Position numbers and translations under genes: made by a program
The notes under the pieces: generated by a model
What the model saw: only the letters and a program-made list of their open reading frames with translations
Told to the model about the DNA's origin: nothing
The model's database searches: none
Assembly (NCBI RefSeq): GCF_000189635.1
Contig: NW_002476212.1
Span: 186,001-250,000, forward strand
Source: Tetrahymena thermophila SB210
Taxonomy: Eukaryota > Ciliophora > Oligohymenophorea > Hymenostomatida > Tetrahymenidae
DNA: 64,000 bases
Direction: 5' to 3'
Shown: positions 51,395 through 64,000 of the stretch, in pieces
How positions within the stretch are numbered: position 1 is the stretch's first letter
Layout of the letters: every line of letters starts with the position of its first letter

Positions 51395-53668
51395 ATGAAG
51401 CAAAGCATAGCAAGGAACTAAGAAGAGTAAGGCTTCTATCTTTAGTACGACAGATGCATAAAGTAGCACCACTCTTCTCCTAAAATTTTTATATGCGTTG
51501 ATGATAGTTGCAAAAATAAAAGCCTTTTATGCCACTATTGCATTAACGATTCTTTTCACAATTACACCAATATCAATTAATAAAATTGTGTTCCTGAAAA
51601 TTAGAAAATGAACCATAAAGGGCACAAGGTGATCCCTATCGAAGAGTACATAAGTACTTTTCATAGCATCTATTACAACTAAAAGGTTAAATAGCCAACA
51701 GCTTTGAACGATTTTTTTAACTTGACTCAAACAACTGAGTTCTCCTAACAATAGCAATAGCCTGCAAGGGGTAATAATTCTCCTTCTAGTTTCTAGAGTA
51801 GCGACTGGAAAGATAGCTTTTAGTAAAAATATATAAATTATTTAAAATGTATCAGGAATCAGATTATGGATATTTACCAATTTGTAGAGGAATAAATACA
51901 GTAAGCGGAAAAGATTACTAACCATTGCTTTAATAATCTTTAAAGTTATGAGAAGAAACTACAAGAATGTTATAATTAATTTGAAAAGAAAAATGAAGCT
52001 GTTTCTAGTGAAGTTGTTTAGCAATTTGTGAATAATTCTTTTCATTTTTTGATAGATAATTAATCAAGGCTCAAAGATCAAGCAAATGGTGGTGGATTCG
52101 TAGAACTGCAAGAATATAGTTAAGGCGATTAAACATTTTAAGTCATGACATAAAAAGACATTTAAATGAAAATTATTTAGTAATTCAATCACATAAAAAA
52201 AATTTCTGATTATTTCTTCACTCTTTCAAATGAAATACGCAAGAAATTCCGAAATGGTTTGATTTCTGCTCCTTTCTATGAAAGCCCTATCATTCAAAAA
52301 AATCAAAACTAAAGTAATTAATTGAGTGCAGAAGATATCTTAATGAAATTTTCTAATAATTAATTCTTTGCTTCTAAACATATTGAGTCTACTTAATAAG
52401 TTTCTTAAATTGGCCAGTAAAATATTGCACCTAGCTCATCTTCTTTTAGCAATTTTGCGAATAGTTAAAACTCACCAGAAAATTTATTCTCTGCCAGAAC
52501 TGCATAGTACAAGATTTCTGATATTCATTCAAAATCTATTTGGAGAGTCTTACATCTCTATAAAGCAGTATGTGCTTCGTGCTCTTCCGATGGAACAATA
52601 AAAATATGGGATTTGAAAACTTAAAAAATAATAAAAATATTTAACTCTTTCAATGATGCGGTAAATGATCTTGTATATATTCCAAAATAAAAATTACTAA
52701 TTTCAGTATCGGGTGATAATAAAATAAGAGTATTTTCTTTAATAAATTACAAATGCATAAGAATAATCGAGGGACATTTGAATGCTATTTACACTTGCCA
52801 TTATGATCAATACAACAATGTAATTTCCATATATTTATTTATTTGAATTTTAAAAATTTTAAATATCAATCCAGTAATTCATTAAGGAAAATATTAATTC
52901 AGCTAATCAATTTGCTTATTTATTAATTATTGCAGCTCCTATATTTTTGAATTTATTTAAATACGACTTACTCTTTGCCTAAAATTCAAAATAAGGGCAA
53001 TTTTTTTAAATATTTTTTGTATTTTTAATGTAAATGATTTAAATAAATCTATTTAAATTAACCAACAGTTATTACTGACTGCGGGACGTGAGGAGGAAGT
53101 ATACGGATGGAATATTTTGACAGGCTAAAAAGTATTCAAGACGAAATCAATACAAAGATCAATTTACTCTCTTTAATCAGTAAGCTGTAAAGATTCATTT
53201 TTGTGTGGAGATGAAGGAGGATCTCTATCCGTCTTTAGCTATAGCAGACCACAAGTTTGCAGAAGCCAAACAATTCACTCTAAGACTATTTATTCCATCA
53301 AAGTTTTAAAACTACAAGGAGGCAATAACAGTAGGGATATACAATTCGTGACTAGTTCAGCTGACGGATTTATCAAAATTAGTTCATTTGAGACTCTAGA
53401 AATTTTGAATTAAATAAAACTAAATAGCTTTATATACGATATTTCAATTCACATGAATAGAATATTTGCATAAGTTGGTAAAACTTCTAATTTAGCGATA
53501 ATTGGATTAGTTCAATAAAGAGGAAATATTGAAATCACAACTAAAATGATTACTCTAAGCAATCCTAACAAAGTAAGGTGCTTGCAAATAATAAAGGATT
53601 AAAATATTATTTTATACGAATCCACACAAAATGATATCAACTACGACATAAATATTGAGCAATTTTGA
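51395..53668 (+). CDS. B-box zinc finger plus WD40-repeat protein (674 aa, two exons)
   Basis: Exons 51395-52819 and 53069-53668 flank a 249-base phase-0 intron and give 675 codons. Residues about 18-80 hold zinc ligands spaced as in a B-box: C21, a His pair, C34, C39, C46, C49 and later MNHKGHKV. Residues about 130-330 are helical and coiled with Gln linkers. From about 380 to the end are WD40 units: ASCSSDGTIKIWDLKT, LISVSGDNKIRVFSL, IEGHLNAIYTCHYD, then across the splice LLLTAGREEEVYGWNILTG and SSADGFIKISSF. B-box/coiled-coil proteins with a beta-propeller often act as scaffolds or ubiquitin ligases. There is no RING here, so ligase activity is not indicated. The propeller appears complete or nearly so (6-7 blades). 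Confidence 0.82.
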
Positions 53669-56600
53669 CATTCAAATATATAGCTGTAGCGATATCAGTT
53701 AATATCTTTTGTTTAAAAGAATCATTCTTTAGTTACTCAGTTTAAATTGTATCAATAATCTTAAGAATCTAAAAAGCGAAATATTTCGATTTGATAAATG
53801 AACAAAGAAAAAACTAAACGAATAGATTAATTGGATGATTTAAAAGTATTATTTGTTTGTTGTGTATTGCATTTTTCTTGTATCTTTAGTATTTGATAAT
53901 TATCCAATAAAATACTTACTTATGATTTCAAAACAAACTAATTTTTGCATAAATGTTTCTTCTCCATTTATTCCGATGGCTATTAATAAAATATTAAATT
54001 AATATTATCATTTACCATAATTTTGGATGCTTTACTTTCAATTAATAGGAATAATTTATGGAGAAGTATGGTTCAAATCCAAACCAATGTAGAATTTAAT
54101 AAAAGCAGAGTTAAAAATGAAAAGATAAAAAAGGTTAAATTTATTTCAGCATGAAATTTGAAAATAATTTATTGATTTGCCGAAAAATGATAGTGGTACT
54201 ATAAAATTGAATAAAACTAAGATACGAACTTAAATAGACAGACAAACAAATAAATAATTATTTCGATATTACATTATATAAAATAAGATACAATAATAAT
54301 ATATTTTTATATTAACAATTTTCACTGAATAAAAGATTTTTCTATTTTCTTTTTTACTTTTAAAGGCTTTTGTCTATATTCTATAAAATAAATTTTTAAC
54401 ATATCATTTTCATATCTACATTTTAAGATTGCTTATATTAATTGCTTTGAATTCAATATCAATTTTTTGCTTGCATATTTTCTTGCTTGCTTGCTTGGTA
54501 TTGGTCGATTTAATTAAATTTTAAAACCAATAAATTCTTAAAGTAATATTAACCATAAATTCTAATCTCATAGATATACCACAAAAACAATATATTACTG
54601 TGAATAGTTATTGATTTTATTTAATCTTACTTCCGCAAAGTATTTGAATATTTTCTTAACGAAAAATCTCTAAAATATTTAGAAATGTTGTTTAAATTTT
54701 TAATAAAATATATTGCTGCTATCCTCTTAAAATTTTATTCACATTTTTTATCCTTCAAATATAAATTACATTTTTTGGAAATGAATCGAGGTCTTTCAAC
54801 AAATCATCTATTTTGACATTACAAAAATAATTATTATAATAATAAACAAATTCAAATTTTTATTCAATAAAAGTTGATTAAAAATCAAAATTATTTAATA
54901 AATGAATGAAAACAAATTTAAATTTCAGAAATAATTTAGAATTTCCTTCAAATATTTTTATTATTAATCTTACTGAAAATTTCATAGTTTCATTCAATTA
55001 TTAATTTTAAATTTAACTTTTCTTAATTTTCATAGAATAATTAAGACATTCTTTTTCAAATTATAAACAAAATATTTAGAATTTTTAAAATGGAGTTAAA
55101 TTTTATTTTTCTCTCATTTTTTCAAAAATAGCAATCTGACAAAAATATTTGAATTTGCACTTAAGCTTAAGATTGAATGAAGATTGTTTACTGCAAAATA
55201 TACATTTTTTATCAATTATAAAAATACTTAGCTTTCAACAAAATCATCTACTTCTTATCACTTTTAAATTTAATAAACCGGGTAAAGAAAATAAGCCAAC
55301 AAACATTTTTATTTTTCTTGATTTTGAGTTTTTTTTAATAAAATGAAAATAAAATATTGAATAGAGTATTTTTAACCAATTAAATATCATTAAATTTAAA
55401 AAAGGAAAAATTAATACTCATTATTATTTTAAAGTAGAAAAATAAATTAAAAAATAGAAAGCTAAGAATGAATTGTGGGTGGTTATTATTTATTTGCTCT
55501 TTGAGTTGGTAAAAAATATAATCAGATCTAATTACTCTAATTAATAACTTTATAATAAGAGTTGAAGGTTTGAAAAATTTAATTTATAATTTATTTATGA
55601 AAAGAGTTTTTTATTAATAAATTTGGTTATGAAAACTCTTCATTTTCTTACAGTAATTTCAAAGCTTTGTTGAAATTTTAAAAATCAATACTCATAATTC
55701 AAATAAAAGTATCTACTTTCAAAAATAATTGATTCGAATATTTAAATGAGAAGAATGTTCTAAAATTTATATATAAATTAAAGTTAAGAGAGCATTCAAA
55801 TTTTATAAAAGAATAAATCTATTCAATATAATACAATCGAATATTAATTTTACTTTTTAAAAAATAAAACTAAAAAACCCCCTTATTAAGTATTTTCCTT
55901 TATTAAAAAGTCTAAAAGTTATTCTTATTTTTATTTGAAATTTGATTGGATATAATTAATCTTGCTTTTATACCGATTTTAAATGTTTTGGTAAATGCAT
56001 CTCAAATATAAATGCAGATTAATTTAAAAATCAAAGAGTTTCCTGTTTGAAAATTTCTATATTTTTTAAAAAATTACATTCATGCTTTATTTTAAATGTA
56101 AATTTTTCATATACTCAAATAGCATTTATTATAAAAAAAATTATTAAAAAATAAGTATTTTAAGTATTTTTATTTTTATTTTGACTTTTCAATATTGGAT
56201 TATGTAAGCTGCAGAAAAATAGAGAGATATTGAATTAACATGTAAATTAAGTAACCTCTAAATTCCTAAGCTAATTTATTTAAGTAAAAATACAATTATA
56301 TGAATGATTATGATAAATACTCGATCTTCTATATTTTTAATTAATTTAAATTATTTTGTGGACAGTTTTAAAGCAAACAAAAGATGAATATAAAGAGTTT
56401 TTACCAGTGATTTCTATCCAATTTAAAGTAACACTTAGTGAAGATCATCTAATAATCAATCAATAAAAACATCCATTAAATTATTTTGCCATTCTTTTGT
56501 TATATTTGCTTTTATCCATACAATTTTGATTAATTATCAATCAGTATTTATTTTTTATTGCTAAATAATGTTTAGTACTATACAAAAACTCTTTTCCAAG

Positions 56601-57328
56601 GTTTTAGTGGTAGGGTATCTTTTATGTAATCTTAGTTAAGTAATTTAAAAATTAATTGCAATTATTTAAATTCAAAATACTAGTGTTGAACGAAATCTTT
56701 GCTGTCTAAATTTATCTAATAATTATTGTAAATTATGTTATCATTTTGCTTTTTTTTAACGTGTAAATCCTAAAAATGTGATGCAATATTACCCTTCTTA
56801 ATGTGACGAATGATTTAAAATTTTTAAATTGTTATTAAATATCTATAAGGACTGAATGTAAATGAAAAACTGCTTTTGTTAATGATAATTAAAATTTATT
56901 CATAACCTCCTTGGTAAATTAAAGGTTTATTTTACTCCCATTTAAATAACTATTCACTATTATGATAAATTTAGGATAATTATTTCTCAAAATTAAAATT
57001 CCAAAAAAAAATAAATTGGACAAAAATTAAAATAAATGAATAAATTAATAATTGATTTGCTTCTTTTTAAATATGAAAAATGTTTTTTTTAAGTAAAAAT
57101 TGTGTAGAGTTTTTGTTTGAAAAAAATATTTACTTTTATATAAAAATCTTAAACGTAAACAATTTTATTTGACTTAAGTATTTTTTATGTTAGCTTTTAG
57201 TGATAAATTTAATAAAAATGAATATTGGTTATTATTTATGTTTAGTTAATTTAAAATTATTAATAAATGTAATAAATTTTATATAAATTACAATTTTTAT
57301 TTTTTTTTGATATTTTTGTTTTATACTA
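53669..57328. other. 3.7 kb gene-poor convergent region
   Basis: Lies between the 3' ends of the WD40 gene and the coiled-coil gene. It is extremely A+T-rich. Two loosely similar patches near 54780 and 55215 both contain CTTTCAACAAA.TCATCTA. I find no supported gene, RNA or mobile element. Confidence 0.45.
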
Positions 57329-59487
57329 TCATTCTTCATATTGATAATTTTTTGTAAGAGAATTGTTTAAGTAAGAACGAGAATCATTTAAATCTCCTTT
57401 TTGTTTATCATTTGCTCCATCGTGCCCAAAAGAATCTGTCCTTTTTAGTTATTTTATTTATGCTTTTAACTTGAAATTCTCAGCATTTAACTTGTTGACA
57501 AGTTTTAATATTCTTTCATAGATTTTATCAGGATCGAACTTTTCATTAACATATTCAGGCAAATATCTAATATTTTTTTAAATAAAATAATTTTGTACCA
57601 ATTAGAATAATTATTTGATTCAAATTTTTTTAAACATAAATTTTTTAGTCTGTTTAAAAATAACATTCAAAATTTTTGTATAATTTTACTTTCTTTGTAG
57701 TAAATTAGCAGAAACAATAATTTTTCTTAAATATTCTTGAAGCTTATCAGGAGTTGATATCTTAATCTCCTTCTCCATAATATCTAAAATTTCCATAGGA
57801 TCTTTAATATTAGCTTTTGGTCCATTATCATCCTTTTTTTCTAAAGGATAAACCTATTTGATAGATATTTTTTTAAATGTTGTTTTAATTGATAATTTTT
57901 AATATGTTCATAAAAATCATTTCATCAAATTTTAAATTTTAGATTTGTTAACAAGTTTTATTTATTTATTTGATCTTTTATCTAGATACAAATATAATTA
58001 TTTTTTTAATTTTTAAATTAAACTTATTCAAGATATTTTAATAATATACCTTAATTTGTGAATTCCAATCAATAAAAATCTTTTAAATTTTTTTATACAA
58101 AAGCATATAATTTTATTTGTATTCTTCTGCGTCTTTAATTTCTATTTCTTTTTCTTTGAGCTTTTCCAAGTACATTTTCATTTGTTTTTCTCTATTTATG
58201 TCTTTAAGCATTAGGTCATCAGCTTATCTGTCAAAAATTTATTTTATTTATTGCTTTTCTCCATCTATTGCATGCTTTTAATCTTCTAGTTCTGCTATTT
58301 TTTTAGTTAACTCTAGACACAAGTTTTCTAGTTTTTCATACTTAAAAATGAGCTGTTTTGCATCTAAATCTGGAAATTTAGAGTTCAACAGCTTATATTA
58401 AGGGATGAAGCCTTCTAATTCACATGAATTCTTTTTAAGTTTATCAAATTCTATGTTGATCTGTCCTATGTCTTTAACTAGACATGAATTTTTCCAGTTT
58501 TAATTTTCATTTTACGTTTACAACTCAACTATATTATCTTTTAGTTTTTCTAAATCCCTTCTTAAGACTTCGTTTTCTCTAACTAACTTTTCTACCTCAC
58601 TGTTCATTTCTGTTGACTTTATTTAGTTAAGTTTAAATTATTTTAATTTTTTTGAGTACATTAAATATTTAATTTCACAATAATCAAAAAATGTATACAG
58701 CTTTTTGAATTTCATTAAGTGCTCCCTCTATGATTTTTTGCTTTACTGTTTAGCTGAGCATTTCATTTAAACTTTTTATAGCTCTATCTTTAATTTCCTA
58801 AATAGCTTTTCTTCTTGGATGCATAGTAGCCTATTCTTAGGAACTCTTAACTAGATTTCCGATAATTTTTTCAGGCTAAAAATTCTTTTAGCGTTCATTT
58901 AAATCTTTTTTAAGTTTAGCTGATGTGTTTTTACTTTAATATATTTCCTGAATTGTTCTCTGCTACTCTAAGCTTTTTGGCTCTAATTTTGTATATAAGT
59001 AATTACCTTTTTTATCAAACACCATTCTGTGATATTTTCTCTTAAATTCTTCGTATTCTTCTTGTGAAATTTTCACTTCTTTTTCAATCAAATCTTCAAA
59101 TGCATATTCTGCTAATTCATTATTTACTCTAATGTTATTTGGAGCTCCTTTTTTTAGTGAAGAACTGAGCTATGAGTTCGCTTGTTAGACTATTTAAGAT
59201 ATTGCCTATGGGCTTTTCTAATTTCTTAGCTAGTTTTACAGCGGAGAAGATAATAACTCCGAAAAATAACTTTTTTAATCATCTTATTATTTTAATTTCA
59301 GCATAGATTTTGGACTTAAACTTGTAACATTTGGATATTTTTCTCTCAATATTTTTTGTTGCTAATTTACAGGAAACAGTAAACTTTATCCTCCTCCTGC
59401 AAGAGCAGTTTAGGGCCTAGTAGAAATAGACAAGTTTTTCACACTTGCTGAAAACATTGGTCTGTTTTTCTAATTGCTACTACTCAT
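57329..59487 (-). CDS. Coiled-coil protein (585 aa, four exons)
   Basis: Exons 58699-59487, 58050-58616, 57690-57853 and 57329-57566 sum to 586 codons. All four junctions have GT..AG and exact phase. Residues 1-75 are a Ser/Gln-rich leader (MSSSNQKNRPMFSASVKNL) with SISTRPQTALAGGGQS. Residues 130-260 are basic and helical (EYEEFKRKYHRMVFDKKGN). Exon 2 is one long coiled coil (SEVEKLVRENEVLRRDLEKL, DAKQLIFKYEKLENLCLEL, QMKMYLEKLKEKEIEIKD). Exons 3-4 continue it (ILKLVNKLNAENFKLKAQ) and end in a polar tail. Such proteins are typical of basal bodies, cilia or cytoskeleton in ciliates; no ortholog is recognised. It shares a divergent promoter region with the Lys-rich gene at 59953. Confidence 0.82.
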
Positions 59488-59952
59488 TCTTAAAACTAAA
59501 TAATTATCTCTTTAATTAATTAAGAAACTGATTTTATAAATTAATATTAAATTCTCTACTGAAAATCACATTAATTTATGAGAAATCAGCAAAAAAATCA
59601 ACTAAAATCTTTAATGCTGAACAATTTTTGCAAAATTTATTAATTAGCACAAACTATAGAAATCATAGTAAAAATAATAGTATTTATTTTCTTTACTATT
59701 TAAATGCCTATTAACTAATTGCAAGTATTAGAATAAAAATGGTTCATGGTACTTATAAAATTGATTAAATTATAGTTTAAATTAATAAAAATAACACTCA
59801 ATATATAAATCCTAAATTAGAATTAATCTTTAGAAATTTCAGCTTTCTAAAAATTATTAAAACAAAAAAATTAATAATTAAATGATTAATTAATCAACAG
59901 AATTATTGGTAATAATTAATATCTAGATATTTCAATTTAATTTATAAAAGTA
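59488..59952. promoter_or_regulatory. Divergent intergenic region
   Basis: 465 bases between the start codons of the coiled-coil gene and the Lys-rich gene. Both promoters must fit in it. It is A+T-rich with no nameable motif. Confidence 0.45.
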
Positions 59953-60519
59953 ATGGGAAAACAATAAAATTAACGTTAGTATTCAGCACAAGCTTCAGAG
60001 TCAAACAAAAAGGAATATACAGACTTTGAAGATATGAAAAGCATTTTTTAATACACTCATAGACGTATGGGATTAGGCTATTCTGAAGAGTAAAAGATAT
60101 TTTTTTAATAAACTAATAAGTAGACTTAATCAAATAATACATTTTTAAATAGGTAATTTGGAGAAAGTGCAGGTGTTGTGAAAGGAATAACAAAAAAGTA
60201 ATTAGTAGGAAATGACTTTGATGCAAAGAAGAAAAAAGAACTAGAAAAAAAGAAAAAGGAAAGAGAAATAAAAAGCCAATTAGTGGCAAAAGAAATAACT
60301 GGTAAAGAGACTGATAATATTAAGGAAAACGATGAAAATAACACATCTAAAAACTAGCAATAAATCACAGAAAGTAATAAAAATTTAGATGATGATGATT
60401 TTGATGAAAAAGAATCAAAAACAAGGTAGATTCCTTCTAAAGATAAAAAAAGAAACTTTGAAGTAGAAATAAAAACCTCAAAAAAGAAAAAAGCATAAAA
60501 GGCATTTAAGATCGTTTGA
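59953..60519 (+). CDS. Lys-rich basic protein (188 aa, single exon)
   Basis: A 189-codon frame from ATG at 59953 to TGA at 60517. The N-terminal third includes DFEDMKSIFQYTHRRMGLGY, where the RRMGLGY turn is faintly like a G-patch but too short to call. A dense basic coil follows (DAKKKKELEKKKKEREIKS), then an acidic patch (DDDDFDEKE) and a basic end (SKKKKAQKAFKIV). Composition and alternating charge suit a nucleolar or RNA-binding protein, which is inference. The frame is unlikely to be chance, given its biased charge and raised G content. Confidence 0.72.
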
Positions 60520-61759
60520 TATAATTAATTTAACTTGTGTATAAAAATATCTATAAAATTAATTAAAATTTGAAATTTTTACAATACTACAATATAATTG
60601 ATACTTATAGCAATAAATATTATAGAAATATATTAATTAATTCACTCAATTAGCATATTTTATCTTTATTTATTTTTATCTAACTTGAATAAATAAAGAT
60701 AAATCTACTTCTTTTTTATATTTTATTAGAAATATTTGTTAAAAATAAATTGTATTTACCTTATTATTATTATTTAATTATTAAGTAACTTCTACATTAT
60801 TAAAAGATAAAAATAATTATACAAATTTTAATAATCTTTTTATACACCATAAATCTTTTTATTTATTTAAAATAAAATAATGTTTAAATATTGAAAATAT
60901 TAAGGAAAAGAAAAAATATCAAATTTCATTAAAAATTAATTTAAAAGACTGAAAAACAGATATATTAGAGTATTTAGATTTATTAAAGTATTTTAATAAA
61001 ATAAATTTCTTTGCATAAATCATCTAAATTTTTATATTTTAATTAATAAAATGTCTACTTATATGAGTTGAAAAAATAATTACTACAATAAACTGCTTCT
61101 ATTTAATACTTTTTTTGAAATTGTATAATTAAGATCTACTTTTTGCATGATTTATATTTATTTATTTCGGTTTTTATTGATAATTATTTTCTGATTGATG
61201 TGTTGAGCTAGTTTTTTATTTTTTATATTGTTAATAGCAAAAATTAAATGCTAAAATTTTATAGTGAAAGCAATTAGGCCTTCTCAATATTATAATCATA
61301 TTATTATTTTTAATATCTTAGAATATTTTTATTAATTTATATAGTAATAACTATTTATATAAAAATGTAAGTAAAGATATATTATAAAAATGAGAAATAG
61401 TTTTAACATATTTAAGAAAAATATCTATCAAATCATTTTAAATTAGTTGATTTTGAGTAATTTTGGTTGATTTATTAGAGGATTCCAAATGAATAACTAA
61501 CCTTATATGTATTTTAAAAATATTTAACTAAATAATAAAATTAAACAAATGATAGGATATAGCAGAAAAGTATGTTGCATTTATTCTCTACCTTATGTTA
61601 AGGAAAAGAGATGACTAATTATTCACAAAAAATTGTTTGCTTACAATAATTAAAAAATATTAGATAAAAAATATTAATAGATTATATTAGGTTGAAAAGT
61701 CAAAAAGTAAATACATAATAAATTAAGAAAAGTGATTAGAGCCAATTTTAATTAAGTAA
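60520..61759. other. Intergenic, possibly with an upstream exon of the next gene
   Basis: 1.24 kb of A+T-rich DNA. A frame from ATG 61490 (MNNQPYMYFKNIQ) reaches a GTATGT donor at 61574 and could be a first exon of the gene starting at 61760. The splice phases I tried do not join, so it is left out of the model. Confidence 0.4.
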
Positions 61760-64000
61760 ATGCAAATCAATGAAAAAAATTAGTATAAGATAAAGTAAAT
61801 AGATTAAAATGATTTGATCCAAAAATAAGATATTCCTTCATAACCTAATAAAATAGGCAATAAAAGTAGATTTTCTATTAAATCTTTAAATAAATTATTT
61901 TTTAAATATTTTTTAAGATAAAGTTAGTCAATTTTATTTTTGCGAAAATGAGGTAGATCCTAAGTATCTCTAAAACAACAATAAGCTGTTTCAAGATTAG
62001 AATAATAGTCAATACTTATATAATAATGAGGACACTAGCTAAAATTAAAATATTATATTTGATGATCTTTAACCATACTAGTACTATGAAGAAATATTAA
62101 AACATGCACTAGATCCTCAAAATCATAATTTAGTAAACTTTTAATTATGCTTTATGTAAAATTTAATTAATAAATAAATACATAAATTAATAGATTTAAG
62201 AAGATGAAACAAATTATGTAAAATTTAATTCAAAATATTTATGCTAATTATTTTTTAGGATAAAGGTATGAAAATCTTATCTGATAATATTCTCATTTAG
62301 AAGCTTTCCCTTTAATTTGAACAACATAGATTTAAAAGATAAATCACATGCTATGAAAATCTAATTCAATAATTTTATGTAGTATTTTATCCAAATTTTA
62401 AAGAAAATGTTTTTTCTTAAGGTAGCTTTGGCTAGTAATTTAGGCTTGCTGTTTTAAAATTAGAAAACGATTCTATTATTTACTCTATATTTTATGATAA
62501 TTTTAGCTAGAAGTTTATCAATGTTTATTTCTTAATTAAAAAAGTAGAATTTGGTAGATTTTACCAATCAAATTAGTAATTATCTAGAATTTAGTTATTA
62601 GACTCAATTTTTTGTAAAATAATAAGCTTTAATGAATACCATTGCTCTATAATGGAAGAAGCCTTTGATTTGTCTTTCAAATAATTGTTAAAGTATTCTA
62701 AAAACAGATTTAATTAAATAGATAAGCTTAACTTTTTAATGTAGTTAATAGATTTTGCTTTAATTTTTGATGAGTTAGAATTATATTACAGTCAATATGA
62801 TCAACACAATGTGGGTTTAGACTGCAGAGAGTCAAAATTTATTGTCAGGTTAAGAAAAATATTTATATTGAAAAAATACGATAATTCTTTTGACAAAAGA
62901 ATGATACTCTACAAAGAAATTTACTGCATCCTTGAGCTAGTCTAGAAGATAGAAACATGTTAGCCTGAAGAAAATATATTTTATAATAATTTTATGAGTA
63001 AGTTTATTGAAGATTTTTAAAGTAGAGGAGTTTGTTAATAGGAAGTTATTTCATTTTTTTAAAAGTATTGTAAAAGTGTTCTTCAGCATTACCCTATTAT
63101 TAACCTGCACTATTTATAAATATATATTTAAGATCACAAATTGCTTTACTAATAAAATGATGAGGTGGAATAAGCTTAATTTTATAAAAAATATTTAAAG
63201 TTACCTGAAGAAAATTCTAATTAAGAAATACTCTAAAATTAAAATAATTGCAAGATATTTAATTATTTTAAAAATTAGAGTTTTTCCAAAGGAGATTTGT
63301 AATAAAATAAACAAGATACTCAAAGCTATGAAAATTGCTAAAATAATTTAAATATTTAAATATTTGAAATTCAATAAAATGCTTCACATACTAATAATGA
63401 TAAATTATCTGAAGAGAAATTATTAAGTAATAATTAACCTACTTTGGAGGAGATTAAATAAATATAAAATATATAGTAAAAACAAGATTTTTAAAAAGCT
63501 GTTAAGAATCTTTCTAAGCTGTTTTATATAGACATAACACCTATTTTACATGTAAGATTTTGTTTATATTTTTTTATCATTATCTTTAATAATTATTTTT
63601 ATAGCCTTATGGACTGACGAAATAAACTATAACCTATCCTGTTGACACAGACTTTTCTTTTTCGTTTGATATAAAAAATAGCAATTTTTAGCGATTTAGA
63701 TAAAATAATGAATTATATGAAGAAAAATTGATATCTTAATATCAAATTAAAGATTTTATTAACAGGACTTAAAATTTAATCACACAATTAAATGATATTT
63801 CTAAAATAAATAACAATCATTTAGAATTCGAAAAAAATCTCAAATCTAATACTGAATAGGATATTTAAGTAAAAAATTTTTGTAAAGTCAATACTTAGGA
63901 CTGTTTAATATAATTATTTGATAAAAAATTTAACATTAGATATAGCATAATCTCTATACCATGCACTTTACATTTTTACATGACACATCAAAGAGTTTTA
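61760..64000 (+). CDS. Gln-rich protein with weak kinase-like region, truncated by the window edge (five exons seen)
   Basis: Exons 61760-61865, 61918-62132, 62194-62217, 62259-63551 and 63605-64000 (continuing) keep one frame. Introns are 52, 61, 41 and 53 bases. The first exons are Gln/Asn-rich. Exon 4 contains FSQGSFGQQFRLAVLKLEN, like a glycine loop, and then ISFNEYHCSIMEEAFDLSFK, which resembles the hinge and the start of the C-lobe. YYSQYDQHNVGLDCRE sits where HRDIKP.N would be. Catalytic HRD and DFG are not intact, so at best this is a pseudokinase. The similarity is by pattern only. Downstream are Gln/Asn linkers and a helical tail that runs off the window. The 24-base exon is the weakest part. 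The start may lie further upstream. Confidence 0.6.

Noticed and set aside
54060..54100. GGTTCAAATCCA, considered as a tRNA T-arm
   Set aside because: The stem pairs for only three bases and no anticodon or D arm lies upstream.

Overview
The window reads as macronuclear-type DNA of a ciliate close to Tetrahymena. It is very AT-rich, with roughly a fifth to a quarter G+C by eye. Long reading frames appear only if TAA and TAG are read as glutamine and TGA is the sole stop. With the standard code nearly every gene breaks into pieces. Introns are short, mostly 44-120 bases and a few near 245, AT-rich and GT..AG. I joined all gene models by hand using ciliate code 6, and exon lengths were checked to sum to whole codons. 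I saw no rRNA or tRNA gene, no C4A2 telomeric repeat and no chromosome-breakage motif.

Layout. At 0.2-4.1 kb two tandem paralogous TPR genes lie on the minus strand (204-1712, 2532-4055). A six-exon Lys/Ser-rich gene follows on the plus strand (4779-6265). A minus-strand LRRC49 homologue, a predicted tubulin polyglutamylase complex subunit, spans 7623-10368. Next are a small coiled-coil gene (11981-12364) and a 1358-residue Asn/Gln-rich protein (12654-17033), both minus. From 18 to 36 kb all genes are on the plus strand and none has a recognisable known domain: 18250-20764, 22378-23660, 25185-26377, 28281-28950, 29227-30540, 30905-32111 and 34045-35769. Several share a short helical block, often followed by a phase-1 intron, and a C-terminal coiled coil. 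I read them as a fast-diverging tandem family. A broken Tc1/mariner-type transposase lies inside this run (about 32905-33700).

Further right are a divergent phospholipid-scramblase-like gene (36929-37948, minus), a 723-residue TPR protein (39177-41416, plus), an RNI-type LRR plus coiled-coil protein (41786-44767, minus), a Gln/Tyr-rich protein (49307-50014, plus), a B-box plus WD40 protein (51395-53668, plus), a four-exon coiled-coil protein (57329-59487, minus), a Lys-rich protein (59953-60519, plus) and a protein with a weak kinase-like region that runs off the right edge (61760 onward).

Several products fit a ciliate lifestyle of heavily modified microtubules and large scaffold families (LRRC49 homologue, LRR/coiled-coil, TPR, WD40). 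There are no operons. Neighbours are monocistronic, and regulation would come from AT-rich intergenic DNA. Two gene-poor stretches (44.8-49.3 and 53.7-57.3 kb) and a G+C-rich, hairpin-forming patch near 24.25 kb are the main unexplained non-coding signals.
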